Shown piece by piece: positions 28,392-37,203 of a stretch of 64,000 nucleotides of DNA. A program made the translations under genes and the position numbers. Position 1 is the first letter of the stretch; the number at the start of each line of letters is the position of its first letter. The DNA comes from Rhodoblastus sp963727035 (lineage in GTDB: Bacteria > Pseudomonadota > Alphaproteobacteria > Rhizobiales > Beijerinckiaceae): contig CAVSEY010000005.1 of NCBI GenBank assembly GCA_963727035.1, positions 124,001-188,000 of the forward strand, in the 5' to 3' direction. A model generated the notes under the pieces. That model had not been told where the DNA came from and did no database searches. It was given only the letters and a program-made list of their open reading frames with translations.

Positions 28392-30485
28392 TCATTCCGC
28401 CGCTTGCGCGGTCCGCCGCGCCTGGGCGAGGGCCGAACATTCGCCCATCACGCGCGAGGCGCGGGCGATCGGGTTGGTCAGGTAGAAATCCGAAATCGCC
28501 GAGACCAGAGCCCCCTGCCCCAGTTCGCCGCCGGGCAGCGCGGCAAGCCGCGCGGCGTCAGTCGCGGGAATGGCGTCGATATGGCCGAGCCACGGGTGCG
28601 AAGCATAAAGCTTTGCGCGCAGCTGGCTCAGCGAGTCGAAGGGCAGCGGCTTGCCGAGCGCCGCCGAGAGCGCGCGGAAAATCGCCCATTCCTCGCGGGC
28701 GTCGCCCGGCGGGAAGGCGGCGCGGTCGGACATCTGCACCCGGCCTTCGGTATTCACATAAGTGCCTGATTTCTCGGTGTAAGCCGCGCCCGGCAGGATG
28801 ACGTCGGCGCGGTGGGCGCCGCGGTCGCCATGCGAGCCGATATAGACGACGAAGGCGCCCGGCTCGACCGAAATCTCGTCGGCGCCGACGAGGAAGACCA
28901 CGTCCTGCGCGCCGGCTTTGGCCATTTTCTGGGCGTCGAGGCCGCCCTCGCCCGGAACGAAGCCGATGTCGAGCGCGCCGACCTTTGACGCCGCCGTGTG
29001 CAGCACGGCGAGGCCGGTCCAGTCGCCGGTTTTTTCATTCTTCCTGGGCGCGCCGAGTTTGGCCGCGAGCGCGAGGATCGCCGCGCCGTCCTCGCGCGCC
29101 AGGGCGCCCTGCCCGACCAGGATCATCGGGCGCTCGGCCTTGGCGAGAATTTCGCCGAAACCTTCACCCCCGGCGATCTTCGCCAGCAGTTCCGGCCCGG
29201 CGCCGAGATGTTCGTAACTATAGGTCAGGTCGAAGGGCTCGCCGATCAGCGCGATCGGGAAACTGGAGTTATGAAAGCCACCTTGGCGCCAGCGCCGGCG
29301 GATGCGGGCGTTGAGCACCGGCGATTCCCAGCGCGGATTGGAGCCAATGATCAACAGCGCGTCGGCGCGGTCGATGCCTTCCACCGTCGGGTTGAAAATA
29401 TAGCTTGCGCGGCCGAGCGCCGGATCGAGCTTGGCGCCGTCCTGGCGCGCGTCGATATTCCTGGTCCCAAGCGCCTCGGCCAGCGCTTTGGCGGCATAGA
29501 GATCCTCGACCGAAGACAGATCGCCGCCGATGAAACCGATCCGGTTCGCCGCCGTCGCCTGGACCTTGGCGGCGATCGCGGCGAAGGCCTGGGGCCAGCT
29601 CGCCGGGCGCAGCTTGCCGTTCTCACGCACAAAAGGCCGGTCAAGGCGCTGCGTCTTGAGCCCGTCCACGATCTGGCGGGTCTTGTCGGAAATCCACTCC
29701 TCGTTCACCGCCTCGTTGACGCGCGGCAGGATGCGCATGACCTCGCGGCCGCGCGTGTCGATGCGGATGGCCGAGCCGAGGGCGTCCATCACGTCGATCC
29801 CCGGCGTCTTGTTATATTCCCACGGGCGGGCCCGGAAATTCTGCGGCTTGGGCAGGAGCGCGCCGACCGGGCAGAGATCGGAGACATTGCCCTGCAATTC
29901 GGAGGTCATCGCCTCCTGGAGATAGGTGGTGATCTCGGAATCCTCGCCGCGCCCGATCATGCCCATGTCGGAGGTGCCGCAGATTTCGGCGGTGAAGCGG
30001 ACGCAGCGCGTGCAATGGATGCAGCGCGTCATCTCGGTCTTGACCAGCGGGCCGATATATTTGTTCTCGACCGCGTGCTTGCTCTCGGTATAGCGCGAGC
30101 GGTCGCGGCCATAGGCCAGCGCCTGGTCCTGAAGGTCGCACTCGCCGCCCTGGTCGCAGATCGGGCAGTCGAGCGGATGGTTGATGAGCAGGAACTCCAT
30201 CACCCCTTCGCGCGCCTTCTTGACCATCGGCGAATTGGTCAGCACCACCGGCGGCTCGCCATTGGGGCCCGGCCGCAGGTCGCGCACCGTATTGGCGCAG
30301 GAGGCCATGGGCTTCGGCGGCCCGCCCTTGACCTCGACGAGGCACATGCGGCAATTGCCCGCGATCGACAGGCGCTCGTGATAGCAGAAACGCGGGATTT
30401 CCTTGCCCGCCGCTTCGCAGGCCTGGAGCAGAGTATATTCCGGCGGAACATCCAGCTCGACGCCATCGACGATGATCTTGCTCAT
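28392..30485 (-). CDS. nuoG: NADH-quinone oxidoreductase subunit G
   Basis: The large Fe-S subunit of the peripheral arm, 697 residues. The N-terminal 2Fe-2S site (CYHERLSIAGNCRMCLVEV), the His-Cys3 cluster region (CPICDQGGECDLQDQALAYG) and the 4Fe-4S site (CIHCTRCVRFTAEICGTSDM) precede a molybdopterin-oxidoreductase-like domain without cofactor. The start MSKIIVDGVELDVPPEYTLL is at 30485; a longer ORF reaches 30677 across a repeat-bearing spacer and is rejected. Confidence 0.96.
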   Translation of the reverse strand: MSKIIVDGVELDVPPEYTLLQACEAAGKEIPRFCYHERLSIAGNCRMCLVEVKGGPPKPMASCANTVRDLRPGPNGEPPVVLTNSPMVKKAREGVMEFLLINHPLDCPICDQGGECDLQDQALAYGRDRSRYTESKHAVENKYIGPLVKTEMTRCIHCTRCVRFTAEICGTSDMGMIGRGEDSEITTYLQEAMTSELQGNVSDLCPVGALLPKPQNFRARPWEYNKTPGIDVMDALGSAIRIDTRGREVMRILPRVNEAVNEEWISDKTRQIVDGLKTQRLDRPFVRENGKLRPASWPQAFAAIAAKVQATAANRIGFIGGDLSSVEDLYAAKALAEALGTRNIDARQDGAKLDPALGRASYIFNPTVEGIDRADALLIIGSNPRWESPVLNARIRRRWRQGGFHNSSFPIALIGEPFDLTYSYEHLGAGPELLAKIAGGEGFGEILAKAERPMILVGQGALAREDGAAILALAAKLGAPRKNEKTGDWTGLAVLHTAASKVGALDIGFVPGEGGLDAQKMAKAGAQDVVFLVGADEISVEPGAFVVYIGSHGDRGAHRADVILPGAAYTEKSGTYVNTEGRVQMSDRAAFPPGDAREEWAIFRALSAALGKPLPFDSLSQLRAKLYASHPWLGHIDAIPATDAARLAALPGGELGQGALVSAISDFYLTNPIARASRVMGECSALAQARRTAQAAE

Positions 30486-30495
30486 CACTCTTTCC

Positions 30496-30664
30496 TTTTT
30501 GCCTCGCCCGCAGGGCGGTCGAGGCGCCCCTCGCGTCAGCTCGGCGTCACGTTCGTTCCTGGCATCGGCTTCGCCGATGCGGATTTTATCCTTTGCCTCG
30601 CCCGCAGGGCGGTCGGCGCCCCTCGCGTCAGCGCGGAATTCACCCTTTGGCCTCGCCCGCCTGC
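30496..30664. repeat. Direct repeats in the nuoF-nuoG spacer
   Basis: The 199-bp gap between nuoF and nuoG contains two near-identical blocks, 30496-30540 and 30592-30632. They share GCCTCGCCCGCAGGGCGGTC and a following run CGCCCCTCGCGTCAGC. A shorter third copy of the beginning lies at about 30644-30664. Between them is a hairpin GCATCGGC-TTC-GCCGATGC (about 30562-30580). The repeats could be mRNA-processing elements or a small expansion of an intergenic repeat. Confidence 0.6.
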
Positions 30665-30684
30665 GCGCACGAAGCAAAAACCTC

Positions 30685-31986
30685 TTACTCCGCCGCCACT
30701 TTGACCGCGTCCTTGCCGGCGCGGGCGGTATAGGAATCGATCCGCGCCTCGATGACGGGCCGGAAATGATTGATCAGGCCCTGGATCGGCCAGGCCGCCG
30801 CGTCGCCGAGCGCGCAGATCGTGTGGCCCTCGATCTGCTTCGACACGTCGAACAGCATGTCGATTTCCTTTTTCTGGGCGCGGCCTTCGACCATGCGCTC
30901 CATCACCCGGTACATCCAGCCGGTGCCTTCGCGGCAGGGCGTGCACTGGCCGCAGCTCTCGTGCTTGTAGAAATGCGACAGGCGGGCGATGGCGCGGATG
31001 ATGTCGGTCGACTTGTCCATCACGATGACCGCCGCCGTGCCGAGGCCCGATTGCAGCTTGGAAAGGCTGTCGAAATCCATCGGGCAGTCGATGATCTGCT
31101 CCGCCGGCACGCAGCGCACCGAGGAGCCGCCGGGAATCACCGCCAGCAGATTGTCCCAGCCGCCGCGCACGCCGCCGGCGTGTTTCTCGATCAGTTCGCG
31201 GAAGGGAATCGACATCGCCTCTTCGACATTGCACGGCCTGTTCACATGGCCGGAGATCGAAAACAGCTTGGTCCCGGCGTTGTTCTTGGCGCCGAAGCCG
31301 GCGAACCACGCCGCGCTGCGGCGCAGAATGGTCGGGGCGACGGCGATCGATTCGACATTGTTGACCGTCGTCGGGCAGCCATAGAGGCCCATATTGGCCG
31401 GGAACGGGGGTTTGAGCCGGGGCATGCCCTTCTTGCCTTCGAGCGATTCGAGCAGCGCCGTCTCCTCGCCGCAGATATAGGCGCCGGCGCCGTGGTGAAC
31501 GATCACCTCGAAGGGATAGTCGTGGATGTTGTTCTTGCCGATCAGATTGGCGGCATAGGCCTGATCGACCGCCGCCTGGAGTCGCTCGCGCTCCCAGATG
31601 AATTCGCCGCGCACATAAATGTAAGCGGCGCAGGCGCCCATGGCGAAGCCGGCGACGAGGCTGCCCTCGACCAGCAGATGCGGGTCGTTGCGCAGAATCT
31701 CGCGGTCCTTGCAGGTGCCGGGCTCCGATTCGTCGGCGTTGACCACGAGATAAGAGGGCCGGGCCGCGTCGGGCTTGGGCATGAAGGACCATTTCAGGCC
31801 GGTCGGGAAGCCGGCGCCGCCGCGCCCGCGCAGGCCCGAATCCTTCATCTCCTTGATGATCCAGTCCTTGCCCTTTTCCAGCAGGCCCTTGGTGTTGTCC
31901 CAGGCGCCGCGCTTTTTCGCGCCCTCCAGGCCCCAGTCGCCATAGCCGTAGAGGTTCTGGAAGATGCGGTCCTTGTCCTGAAGCAT
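30685..31986 (-). CDS. nuoF: NADH-quinone oxidoreductase subunit F, NADH/FMN-binding
   Basis: The entry point for electrons from NADH; 433 residues. NADH-binding GRGGAGFPTGLKW, FMN-binding NADESEPGTCKDREI and YICGEETALLESLEG, and the N3 cluster motif SCGQCTPCREGTGW are all present. It lies 10 bp after nuoE. The long spacer to nuoG suggests a post-transcriptional boundary inside the operon. Intact. Confidence 0.97.
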   Translation of the reverse strand: MLQDKDRIFQNLYGYGDWGLEGAKKRGAWDNTKGLLEKGKDWIIKEMKDSGLRGRGGAGFPTGLKWSFMPKPDAARPSYLVVNADESEPGTCKDREILRNDPHLLVEGSLVAGFAMGACAAYIYVRGEFIWERERLQAAVDQAYAANLIGKNNIHDYPFEVIVHHGAGAYICGEETALLESLEGKKGMPRLKPPFPANMGLYGCPTTVNNVESIAVAPTILRRSAAWFAGFGAKNNAGTKLFSISGHVNRPCNVEEAMSIPFRELIEKHAGGVRGGWDNLLAVIPGGSSVRCVPAEQIIDCPMDFDSLSKLQSGLGTAAVIVMDKSTDIIRAIARLSHFYKHESCGQCTPCREGTGWMYRVMERMVEGRAQKKEIDMLFDVSKQIEGHTICALGDAAAWPIQGLINHFRPVIEARIDSYTARAGKDAVKVAAE

Positions 31987-31996
31987 CCTCGTCTCC

Positions 31997-32665
31997 TCAC
32001 TTGTCCGGACAGGCGGGCTGATGGGCCGCGTTCATGTCGCTCAAGGGGCCGCTCTTGCCGTCGGCGCCGTAGAATTCGGTCAGCGCGGTCAGGCCGCCAA
32101 AGGGCTCCGAGCGCAGGCGCCCGTTCTGCGGCCCGATCTGCGTCGGACGGCCGGCCGCGAGATCGTCGAGCAGTTTCGAGAAACGCGCGGCGTCGAGGTC
32201 CTCGTAATAATCGTCGTTGATTTGCACCATGGGCGCGTTGCAGCAGGCGCCGAGGCATTCGACTTCCGCCCAGGAGAACATGCCGTCCGCCGTCACCTTG
32301 CGCTGCGGCCCGATGCGCTCATGGCAGATGCGGATGATTTCATCGGCCCCGCGCAGCATGCAGGGCGTGGTGCCGCAGAGCTGGACGAAAAACTTCCCGA
32401 CCGGCTCCAGATTGAACATGCTGTAGAAGGTGGCGACTTCGAGCACGCGGATATAGGGCATGCCCAAGATTTCGGCGACCTTTTCGATGGCCTTCTGCGG
32501 CAGCCAGTAATCGTGCTGCTTCTGCGCCTTCCACAAGGCCGGGATCACCGCCGACTGCTGGCGCCCGGAAGGATATTTGGCGATCTGGGCGTCGAGCCAG
32601 GCGCGGTTCTCCGGCGTGAACTCAAAGCTCTCCGGCTGTTTCTCGGCGAGACGGCGCGTACTCAT
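31997..32665 (-). CDS. nuoE: NADH-quinone oxidoreductase subunit E
   Basis: A thioredoxin-like 2Fe-2S subunit (cluster N1a) partnering NuoF. Cluster ligands lie in QLCGTTPCML and ECLGACCNAPMVQIND. ATG 32665 overlaps the stop of the small upstream membrane ORF by four bases (ATGA). The 222-residue product has a C-terminal extension of about 40 residues (from TQIGPQNGRLRSEPFGG) beyond the E. coli core, as in many alphaproteobacteria. Confidence 0.96.
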   Translation of the reverse strand: MSTRRLAEKQPESFEFTPENRAWLDAQIAKYPSGRQQSAVIPALWKAQKQHDYWLPQKAIEKVAEILGMPYIRVLEVATFYSMFNLEPVGKFFVQLCGTTPCMLRGADEIIRICHERIGPQRKVTADGMFSWAEVECLGACCNAPMVQINDDYYEDLDAARFSKLLDDLAAGRPTQIGPQNGRLRSEPFGGLTALTEFYGADGKSGPLSDMNAAHQPACPDK

Positions 32666-32874
32666 GATGACTGCTTTCCATTGGTTCCGCGCATATCGCG
32701 ATAGACCATGTAACCCGCGACCAGAACGGCTCCGATGACGATGCCGAAATCGGATTGCGGCTGGAACAGCGGCGCGCCGTCCGACCAGCGCATGAGGACG
32801 AGGACGACGATCGCCGAGCCGAATCCGGCCAGGAGGAAATGCGCGTTCTTGCGCAGGGATTCGCCGACGGTCAC
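32662..32874 (-). CDS. Small two-helix membrane protein inside the nuo operon
   Basis: A 70-residue ORF not belonging to the 14 standard Nuo subunits. It starts with GTG at 32874 within the nuoD stop (GTGA overlap) and ends in the nuoE start (ATGA overlap), so it is translationally coupled on both sides. Two membrane helices are predicted by eye: FLLAGFGSAIVVLVLMRW and DFGIVIGAVLVAGYMVY, joined by a short loop with Pro and Gln, plus a basic-polar tail. I do not recognise the family. Candidate roles are a lineage-specific accessory or assembly factor of complex I. Confidence 0.75.
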   Translation of the reverse strand: MTVGESLRKNAHFLLAGFGSAIVVLVLMRWSDGAPLFQPQSDFGIVIGAVLVAGYMVYRDMRGTNGKQSS

Positions 32875-34076
32875 CGGTCCACCTCCCCGAACACGATGTC
32901 CTGCGCGCCGAGGATGGCGGAGACGTCGGCCAGCATATGGCCGCGACTGAGCATGTCCAGGGCCTGGAGATGAGCAAAGCCCGGCGCGCGAATCTTGCAC
33001 TTGTAGGGCTTGTCCGTGCCGTCCGAGACCAGATAGACGCCGAATTCGCCCTTGGGCGCCTCGACCGCCGCATAGACCTCGCCTTCCGGCGTGCGGAAGC
33101 CTTCGGTGAACAATTTGAAATGATGGATCAGCGATTCCATCGACCGCTTCATCTCGGGCCGGCGCGGCGGGGTGATCTTGTGATTCGGCGCCAGCACCGG
33201 GCCTTCATTGGCGCGCTCCAGCAGCTTGTTCACGCATTGCCGAATGATGCGCGCCGACTGGCGCATTTCTTCCAGCCGCACCACCTGCCGATCGTAGCAA
33301 TCGCCATGCTTGCCGACCGGAATGTCGAATTCCATTTCCTCGTAGCATTCATAGGGCTGGGCGCGGCGCAGGTCCCAGGCCGCGCCTGAGCCGCGCAGGA
33401 CCGGGCCGGAAAAGCCCCATTTCCAGCATTCCTGAAGCGACACCACGCCGATATCGACATTGCGCTGCTTGAAAATGCGGTTTTCGACGAAAAGGTCTTC
33501 GAGGTCGTCGCACAATTTCAGGAACGGATCGAGCCAGGCGCCGATGTCCTCGATCAGCTTGGTCGGCAGCTCCCTGGCGACGCCGCCGGGGCGGAAATAA
33601 TTGGCGTGCATCCGCGCGCCGGAAGCGCGCTCATAGAACACCATCAGCTTTTCGCGCTCCTCGAAGCCCCAGACCGGCGGGGTGAGCGCGCCGACGTCCA
33701 TCGCCTGGGTGGTGACGTTCAGGATATGCGAGAGCAGGCGGCCGATTTCGCAAAAAAGCACGCGGATCAACTGGGCGCGGCGGGGAACCTCGACCCCCAG
33801 CATTTTTTCGATGGCGAGGCAGAAGGCGTGTTCCTGATTCATCGGCGCGCAATAATCGAGCCGATCGAAATAGGGCGTGTTCTGCAGATAGGGCCGGGAT
33901 TCCATCAGCTTCTCGGTCCCGCGATGCAGCAGGCCGATATGCGGATCGACGCGCTCCACCACTTCGCCGTCAAGCTCCAGCACCAGCCGAAGAACCCCGT
34001 GCGCCGCCGGATGCTGCGGACCGAAATTGATCGAGAAATTGCGCGGGGCCTGCTCGGAGTTCGCTTGCTCGCCCAT
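32871..34076 (-). CDS. nuoD: NADH-quinone oxidoreductase subunit D
   Basis: The 49-kDa-type subunit contributing the quinone pocket, 401 residues, unfused to NuoC. Signatures are NFGPQHPAAHGVLRLVLELD (quinone-site His), LDYCAPMNQEHAFCLAIEKM and APKGEFGVYLVSDGTDKPYK. The TGA stop is shared with the next small ORF. The spacer to nuoC is 44 bp. Intact. Confidence 0.97.
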   Translation of the reverse strand: MGEQANSEQAPRNFSINFGPQHPAAHGVLRLVLELDGEVVERVDPHIGLLHRGTEKLMESRPYLQNTPYFDRLDYCAPMNQEHAFCLAIEKMLGVEVPRRAQLIRVLFCEIGRLLSHILNVTTQAMDVGALTPPVWGFEEREKLMVFYERASGARMHANYFRPGGVARELPTKLIEDIGAWLDPFLKLCDDLEDLFVENRIFKQRNVDIGVVSLQECWKWGFSGPVLRGSGAAWDLRRAQPYECYEEMEFDIPVGKHGDCYDRQVVRLEEMRQSARIIRQCVNKLLERANEGPVLAPNHKITPPRRPEMKRSMESLIHHFKLFTEGFRTPEGEVYAAVEAPKGEFGVYLVSDGTDKPYKCKIRAPGFAHLQALDMLSRGHMLADVSAILGAQDIVFGEVDR

Positions 34077-34120
34077 CAGTTTATCACCTCGACGCTCTTC
34101 ATTTCGCCCTGCCGCCCGGT

Positions 34121-34762
34121 TCAGCCCCTGGTCGCCTTCTCGTCGCCCGGAAGCTCATATTCCGCGTTTTCCCAGGGCGAAAGGAAATCGAAGGAGCGGA
34201 ATTCCTGCGTGAGCCGCGTCGGCTCATAGACCACGCGCTTCTGCTCGTCGTCGTAGCGCGCTTCGACATAGCCGGACATGGGAAAATCCTTGCGCAAGGG
34301 ATGGCCGTCGAACCCATAGTCGGTCAGCATCCGGCGCAGGTCGGGATGGTTGGCGAACAGCACGCCGTACATGTCATAGGCTTCGCGCTCGAACCAGTTG
34401 GCCCCGACCCACACGCCGACGCAGCTCTCGACCGGCGTCTCCTCGTCGGTCATGCATTTGGCGCGGATGCGCAGATTGGCCTTGGGATCGAGCAGATGCG
34501 CGACCACGTCGAAGCGCTTTTCGCGCGCCGGCCAATCGACCGCGGTCAGGTCGATGAAACAGATGAAGCCGTGGTCGCGCAGGAAGGTCATCGACTCGAC
34601 CCATTTCGCCGCGTCGAACATGACGGTCAGCTCGTCGAAGGCGATTTCGGCCGAGAGGACGGCGGCGCCCAACGACGACGATATCTTTTCCGACAGAGCC
34701 TGCAATTTTCCCCGCAGAGCCGCGGAATGGTCGGTTGCGGCGGCGTTCTGATCGTTGGCCAT
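34121..34762 (-). CDS. nuoC: NADH-quinone oxidoreductase subunit C
   Basis: The 30-kDa-type subunit of the peripheral arm, 213 residues. The family signature is clear in EREAYDMYGVLFANHPDLRR and the C-terminal block GHPLRKDFPMSGYVEARYDD. The start MANDQNAAATDHSAALRGKL at 34762 was chosen over an ORF extension to 34828 because that extension runs into a palindromic repeat. Confidence 0.96.
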   Translation of the reverse strand: MANDQNAAATDHSAALRGKLQALSEKISSSLGAAVLSAEIAFDELTVMFDAAKWVESMTFLRDHGFICFIDLTAVDWPAREKRFDVVAHLLDPKANLRIRAKCMTDEETPVESCVGVWVGANWFEREAYDMYGVLFANHPDLRRMLTDYGFDGHPLRKDFPMSGYVEARYDDEQKRVVYEPTRLTQEFRSFDFLSPWENAEYELPGDEKATRG

Positions 34763-34802
34763 GGTCCAGCCTCTTTGCCGGCGGCGCCGGAAGTTATCCG
34801 CA

Positions 34803-34843
34803 CATATTCTCATCCGAAAAGTCTGCAACTTTTCGGGAATATG
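34803..34843. repeat. Palindromic repeat between nuoB and nuoC
   Basis: A nested dyad: CATATT (34803-34808) with AATATG (34838-34843), enclosing a perfect 9-bp stem CCGAAAAGT/ACTTTTCGG (34814-34836) with a 5-nt loop. It shares the CCGAAAA/TTTTCGG core with the element at 26772-26796, so both may belong to one repeat family. Confidence 0.6.
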
Positions 34844-34849
34844 CGAAAA

Positions 34850-35434
34850 TCAGCGTTCGATGGTGCCGGTGCGGCGGATTTTCCGCTGCAACAGCATGAT
34901 CCCGTAAAGCAGGGCCTCGGCGGACGGCGGACAGCCCGGGACATAGACATCGACGGGCACGATGCGGTCGCAGCCGCGCACCACCGAATAGGAATAGTGG
35001 TAATAGCCGCCGCCATTGGCGCAGGAGCCCATGGAGATGACATAGCGCGGCTCGGGCATCTGGTCATAGACCTTGCGCAGGGCCGGGGCCATCTTGTTGG
35101 TCAGGGTGCCGGCGACGATCATCACGTCGGACTGGCGCGGGCTCGCGCGCGGGGCGAAGCCCCAGCGCTCGATGTCGTAGCGCGGCATCGCCGCCTGCAT
35201 CATTTCGACCGCGCAACAAGCCAAGCCAAAGGTCATCCACATCAGCGAGCCGGTGCGCGCCCAGTTGATCAGTTCGTCGGTCGCGGTGACGATGAAGCCC
35301 TTGTCCGCCAGCTGATCGTTGATCGCCAGGAAGGTCGGGTCGTCCGCGCCGACCGGCTTGCCGGTGCGCGGATCGATCACGCCGCGCGGGGCGGGAGAGA
35401 TGAGAGTGTGGCCGTTTTCCGAGGTCAATCCCAT
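34850..35434 (-). CDS. nuoB: NADH-quinone oxidoreductase subunit B
   Basis: Carries the terminal 4Fe-4S cluster N2 next to the quinone. Ligands are in FGLACCAVEMM (tandem Cys), MGSCANGGGYYHYSYSV and VPGCPPSAEALLYGIM. The start MGLTSENGHTLISPAPRGVI at 35434 overlaps the 3' end of nuoA by ten bases, a tight coupling. 194 residues, intact. Confidence 0.97.
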   Translation of the reverse strand: MGLTSENGHTLISPAPRGVIDPRTGKPVGADDPTFLAINDQLADKGFIVTATDELINWARTGSLMWMTFGLACCAVEMMQAAMPRYDIERWGFAPRASPRQSDVMIVAGTLTNKMAPALRKVYDQMPEPRYVISMGSCANGGGYYHYSYSVVRGCDRIVPVDVYVPGCPPSAEALLYGIMLLQRKIRRTGTIER

Positions 35435-35790
35435 TCCAGCGCTCCCTTCTTCCATTCATAGACGAAGCCGACGGTCAGCACGCCGAGGAAAACCATCATC
35501 GACCAGAAGCCGAAGGCGCCGATCTTGCGGAAAGCCACCGCCCAGGGAAACAGGAAGGCCACTTCCAGATCGAAAATGATGAACAGCAGCGACACCAGGT
35601 AGAACCGGACGTCGAATTTCATGCGCGCGTCGTCGAAGGCGTTGAAGCCGCATTCATAGGCCGAGAGCTTTTCCGGGTCGGGGGCCTTGAAGGCGAGCAG
35701 GAACGGCGCGACCAGCAGCGCGCCGGAAATGACAGCCGACAGAGCGATGAAGATCACCAGCGGCAGATAATCGTTCAGGAGGACCGACAT
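35425..35790 (-). CDS. nuoA: NADH-quinone oxidoreductase subunit A
   Basis: The first gene of the complex I operon; a three-helix membrane subunit of 121 residues. Typical blocks are YECGFNAFDDARMKFDVRFY and FIIFDLEVAFLFPWAVAF. ATG 35790 follows the purine-rich stretch before it. The quinone-chamber Cys in the SAYECG loop is present. Confidence 0.97.
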   Translation of the reverse strand: MSVLLNDYLPLVIFIALSAVISGALLVAPFLLAFKAPDPEKLSAYECGFNAFDDARMKFDVRFYLVSLLFIIFDLEVAFLFPWAVAFRKIGAFGFWSMMVFLGVLTVGFVYEWKKGALEWD

Positions 35791-36134
35791 GGTGTGGATG
35801 TCCTTGCTCTCAATTGTCCTGGCGCCGCCGTCAGAACCTTTGGGTTCCGTATCGCAGGGCGGCGCGGGGCGCAAGGCCCAAGCGCGCCGCGCCGGGGACG
35901 GGCGAACCGGCGCCGCCCGCCCCTGCGCCGCTCCGGGAGCCGCGGTAATCGCGGCTTTTCGTCGCAACATCGGCAATTTCGGCGCTCCCGATCGGCTGCG
36001 TCGCCTGAGGCGAAAGTAGGAGCCATTTGTCATAGGATCAAATTTCGCTGTTGACGCGGGCAGGCGACCGCGCGCATCCGGTTGGCGTTGCAAAGCCGGC
36101 TCACGTTCGCAAGCGAAATTCTGGCCTAAAAATA
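35791..36134. other. Upstream region of nuoA, 344 bp, no gene
   Basis: This GC-rich gap between nuoA and tRNA-Asp must contain the nuo operon promoter on the minus strand. A relatively AT-rich patch at about 36020-36052 is the likeliest site, but no convincing -35/-10 pair can be assigned by eye. No ORF with coding character was found. Confidence 0.4.
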
Positions 36135-36211
<77 letters not shown>

Positions 36212-36328
36212 GCTCGACCGCGACGCAACCGCGTCGATCGGAGGCCTGCGAATTAGGACAGCGGCGCGGGCAAGTCAAGCGCGGATATGGCGATTTCGCG
36301 ACGCCCCTGACGGCGCCCGCGCGCCATT

Positions 36329-36991
36329 CTAGAAATTTCGGCTCGCCAGCCCCCAGCGCGCCATTTCCGTCGGCGTCACGAAATGGATCGTTCCCGAGGA
36401 AATGCGCTCCGCATAGCGGATCAGGCCGCGGCTGACGCCCATCCGCGCGCTGTAGCGCATCAGCATGACGGCCATCGAACCGTCGTCGTAAACGCGGTGC
36501 GTCGGCTCCATCACGCCTTGCGACGTGTCGGCGAACATCCGATGAATGCCCAGAACCGCGCCGCGCGGCGCCACGCGTTTGACCCCGCCCATGAAGGCGT
36601 AAACGCAGGCCGACAGGCACTCGTTGTCGACGACGGTCGCCGCCCCGATCCGCCGGAAGATCCGCCCCAGCTCCATCGAGGCCACGACATAGCCGCCGCG
36701 CGAATCGAGCATGACGATTGTCCGCAGGTCGCGGTCGCCGACATTCTGGCGCAGGAAGTCCACGAATTCGTTGGGCGTCGAATTGGAGATCTGGCCCGCG
36801 GCGACGATGACTCGCGGGCAGTGAGCGCGGCAATGGCCGTCAGAAACGCTTTCGAGATGGAAGTCCATCGCCCGCGCGCCCGATGGCGGCGAGGCCAGCA
36901 GGACCAAGGCCGCGAGGATCAGAGATGCGAGGACTTGATGTGCGAGGACTTGGGGAATGAACCAAGGGCCGCGGAGCTTGCTTGACGGCAT
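36329..36991 (-). CDS. ClpP-fold periplasmic protein (COG3904-like)
   Basis: A 220-residue exported protein. The leader runs through VLASLILAALVLLASPPSGA to ARA. The mature part resembles the ClpP/crotonase-like COG3904 group: RTIVMLDSRGGYVVASMELG and ECLSACVYAFMGGVKRVA, where the Ser of LSAC is the position of the ClpP nucleophile. A His follows in GAVLGIHRMF. Family function is not established. The ATG at 36991 is used; the ORF upstream runs into tRNA-Val. It sits between two tRNA genes on the same strand. Confidence 0.7.
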   Translation of the reverse strand: MPSSKLRGPWFIPQVLAHQVLASLILAALVLLASPPSGARAMDFHLESVSDGHCRAHCPRVIVAAGQISNSTPNEFVDFLRQNVGDRDLRTIVMLDSRGGYVVASMELGRIFRRIGAATVVDNECLSACVYAFMGGVKRVAPRGAVLGIHRMFADTSQGVMEPTHRVYDDGSMAVMLMRYSARMGVSRGLIRYAERISSGTIHFVTPTEMARWGLASRNF

Positions 36992-37008
36992 CGACCTGCC
37001 TTCGGCCG

Positions 37009-37084
37009 TGGTGGGCGGTGACGGGCTCGAACCGCCGACCCTCTCGGTGTAAACGAGATGCTCTACCAACTGAGCTAACCGCCC
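37009..37084 (-). tRNA. tRNA-Val (anticodon TAC)
   Basis: A 76-nt cloverleaf on the reverse strand with encoded CCA (37009-37011). Acceptor GGGCGGT with ACCGCCC, D arm GCTCAGTTGGTAGAGC, anticodon arm CTCGTTTACACCGAG (anticodon TAC), T arm GGCGG-TTCGAGC-CCGTC. It lies 17 bp upstream of the ClpP-fold gene. Confidence 0.95.
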
Positions 37085-37203
37085 GAACCGCGACAGCCCG
37101 ACCGACCGGCCGGGCCCCTCTGACAGGTTGCGGGGCCGTCGCCGACAAGACCGAACCGCGCGGCCGAGACGCGGCCGAAGCCGCGTCCGGGCGCTGCAGC
37201 CTT

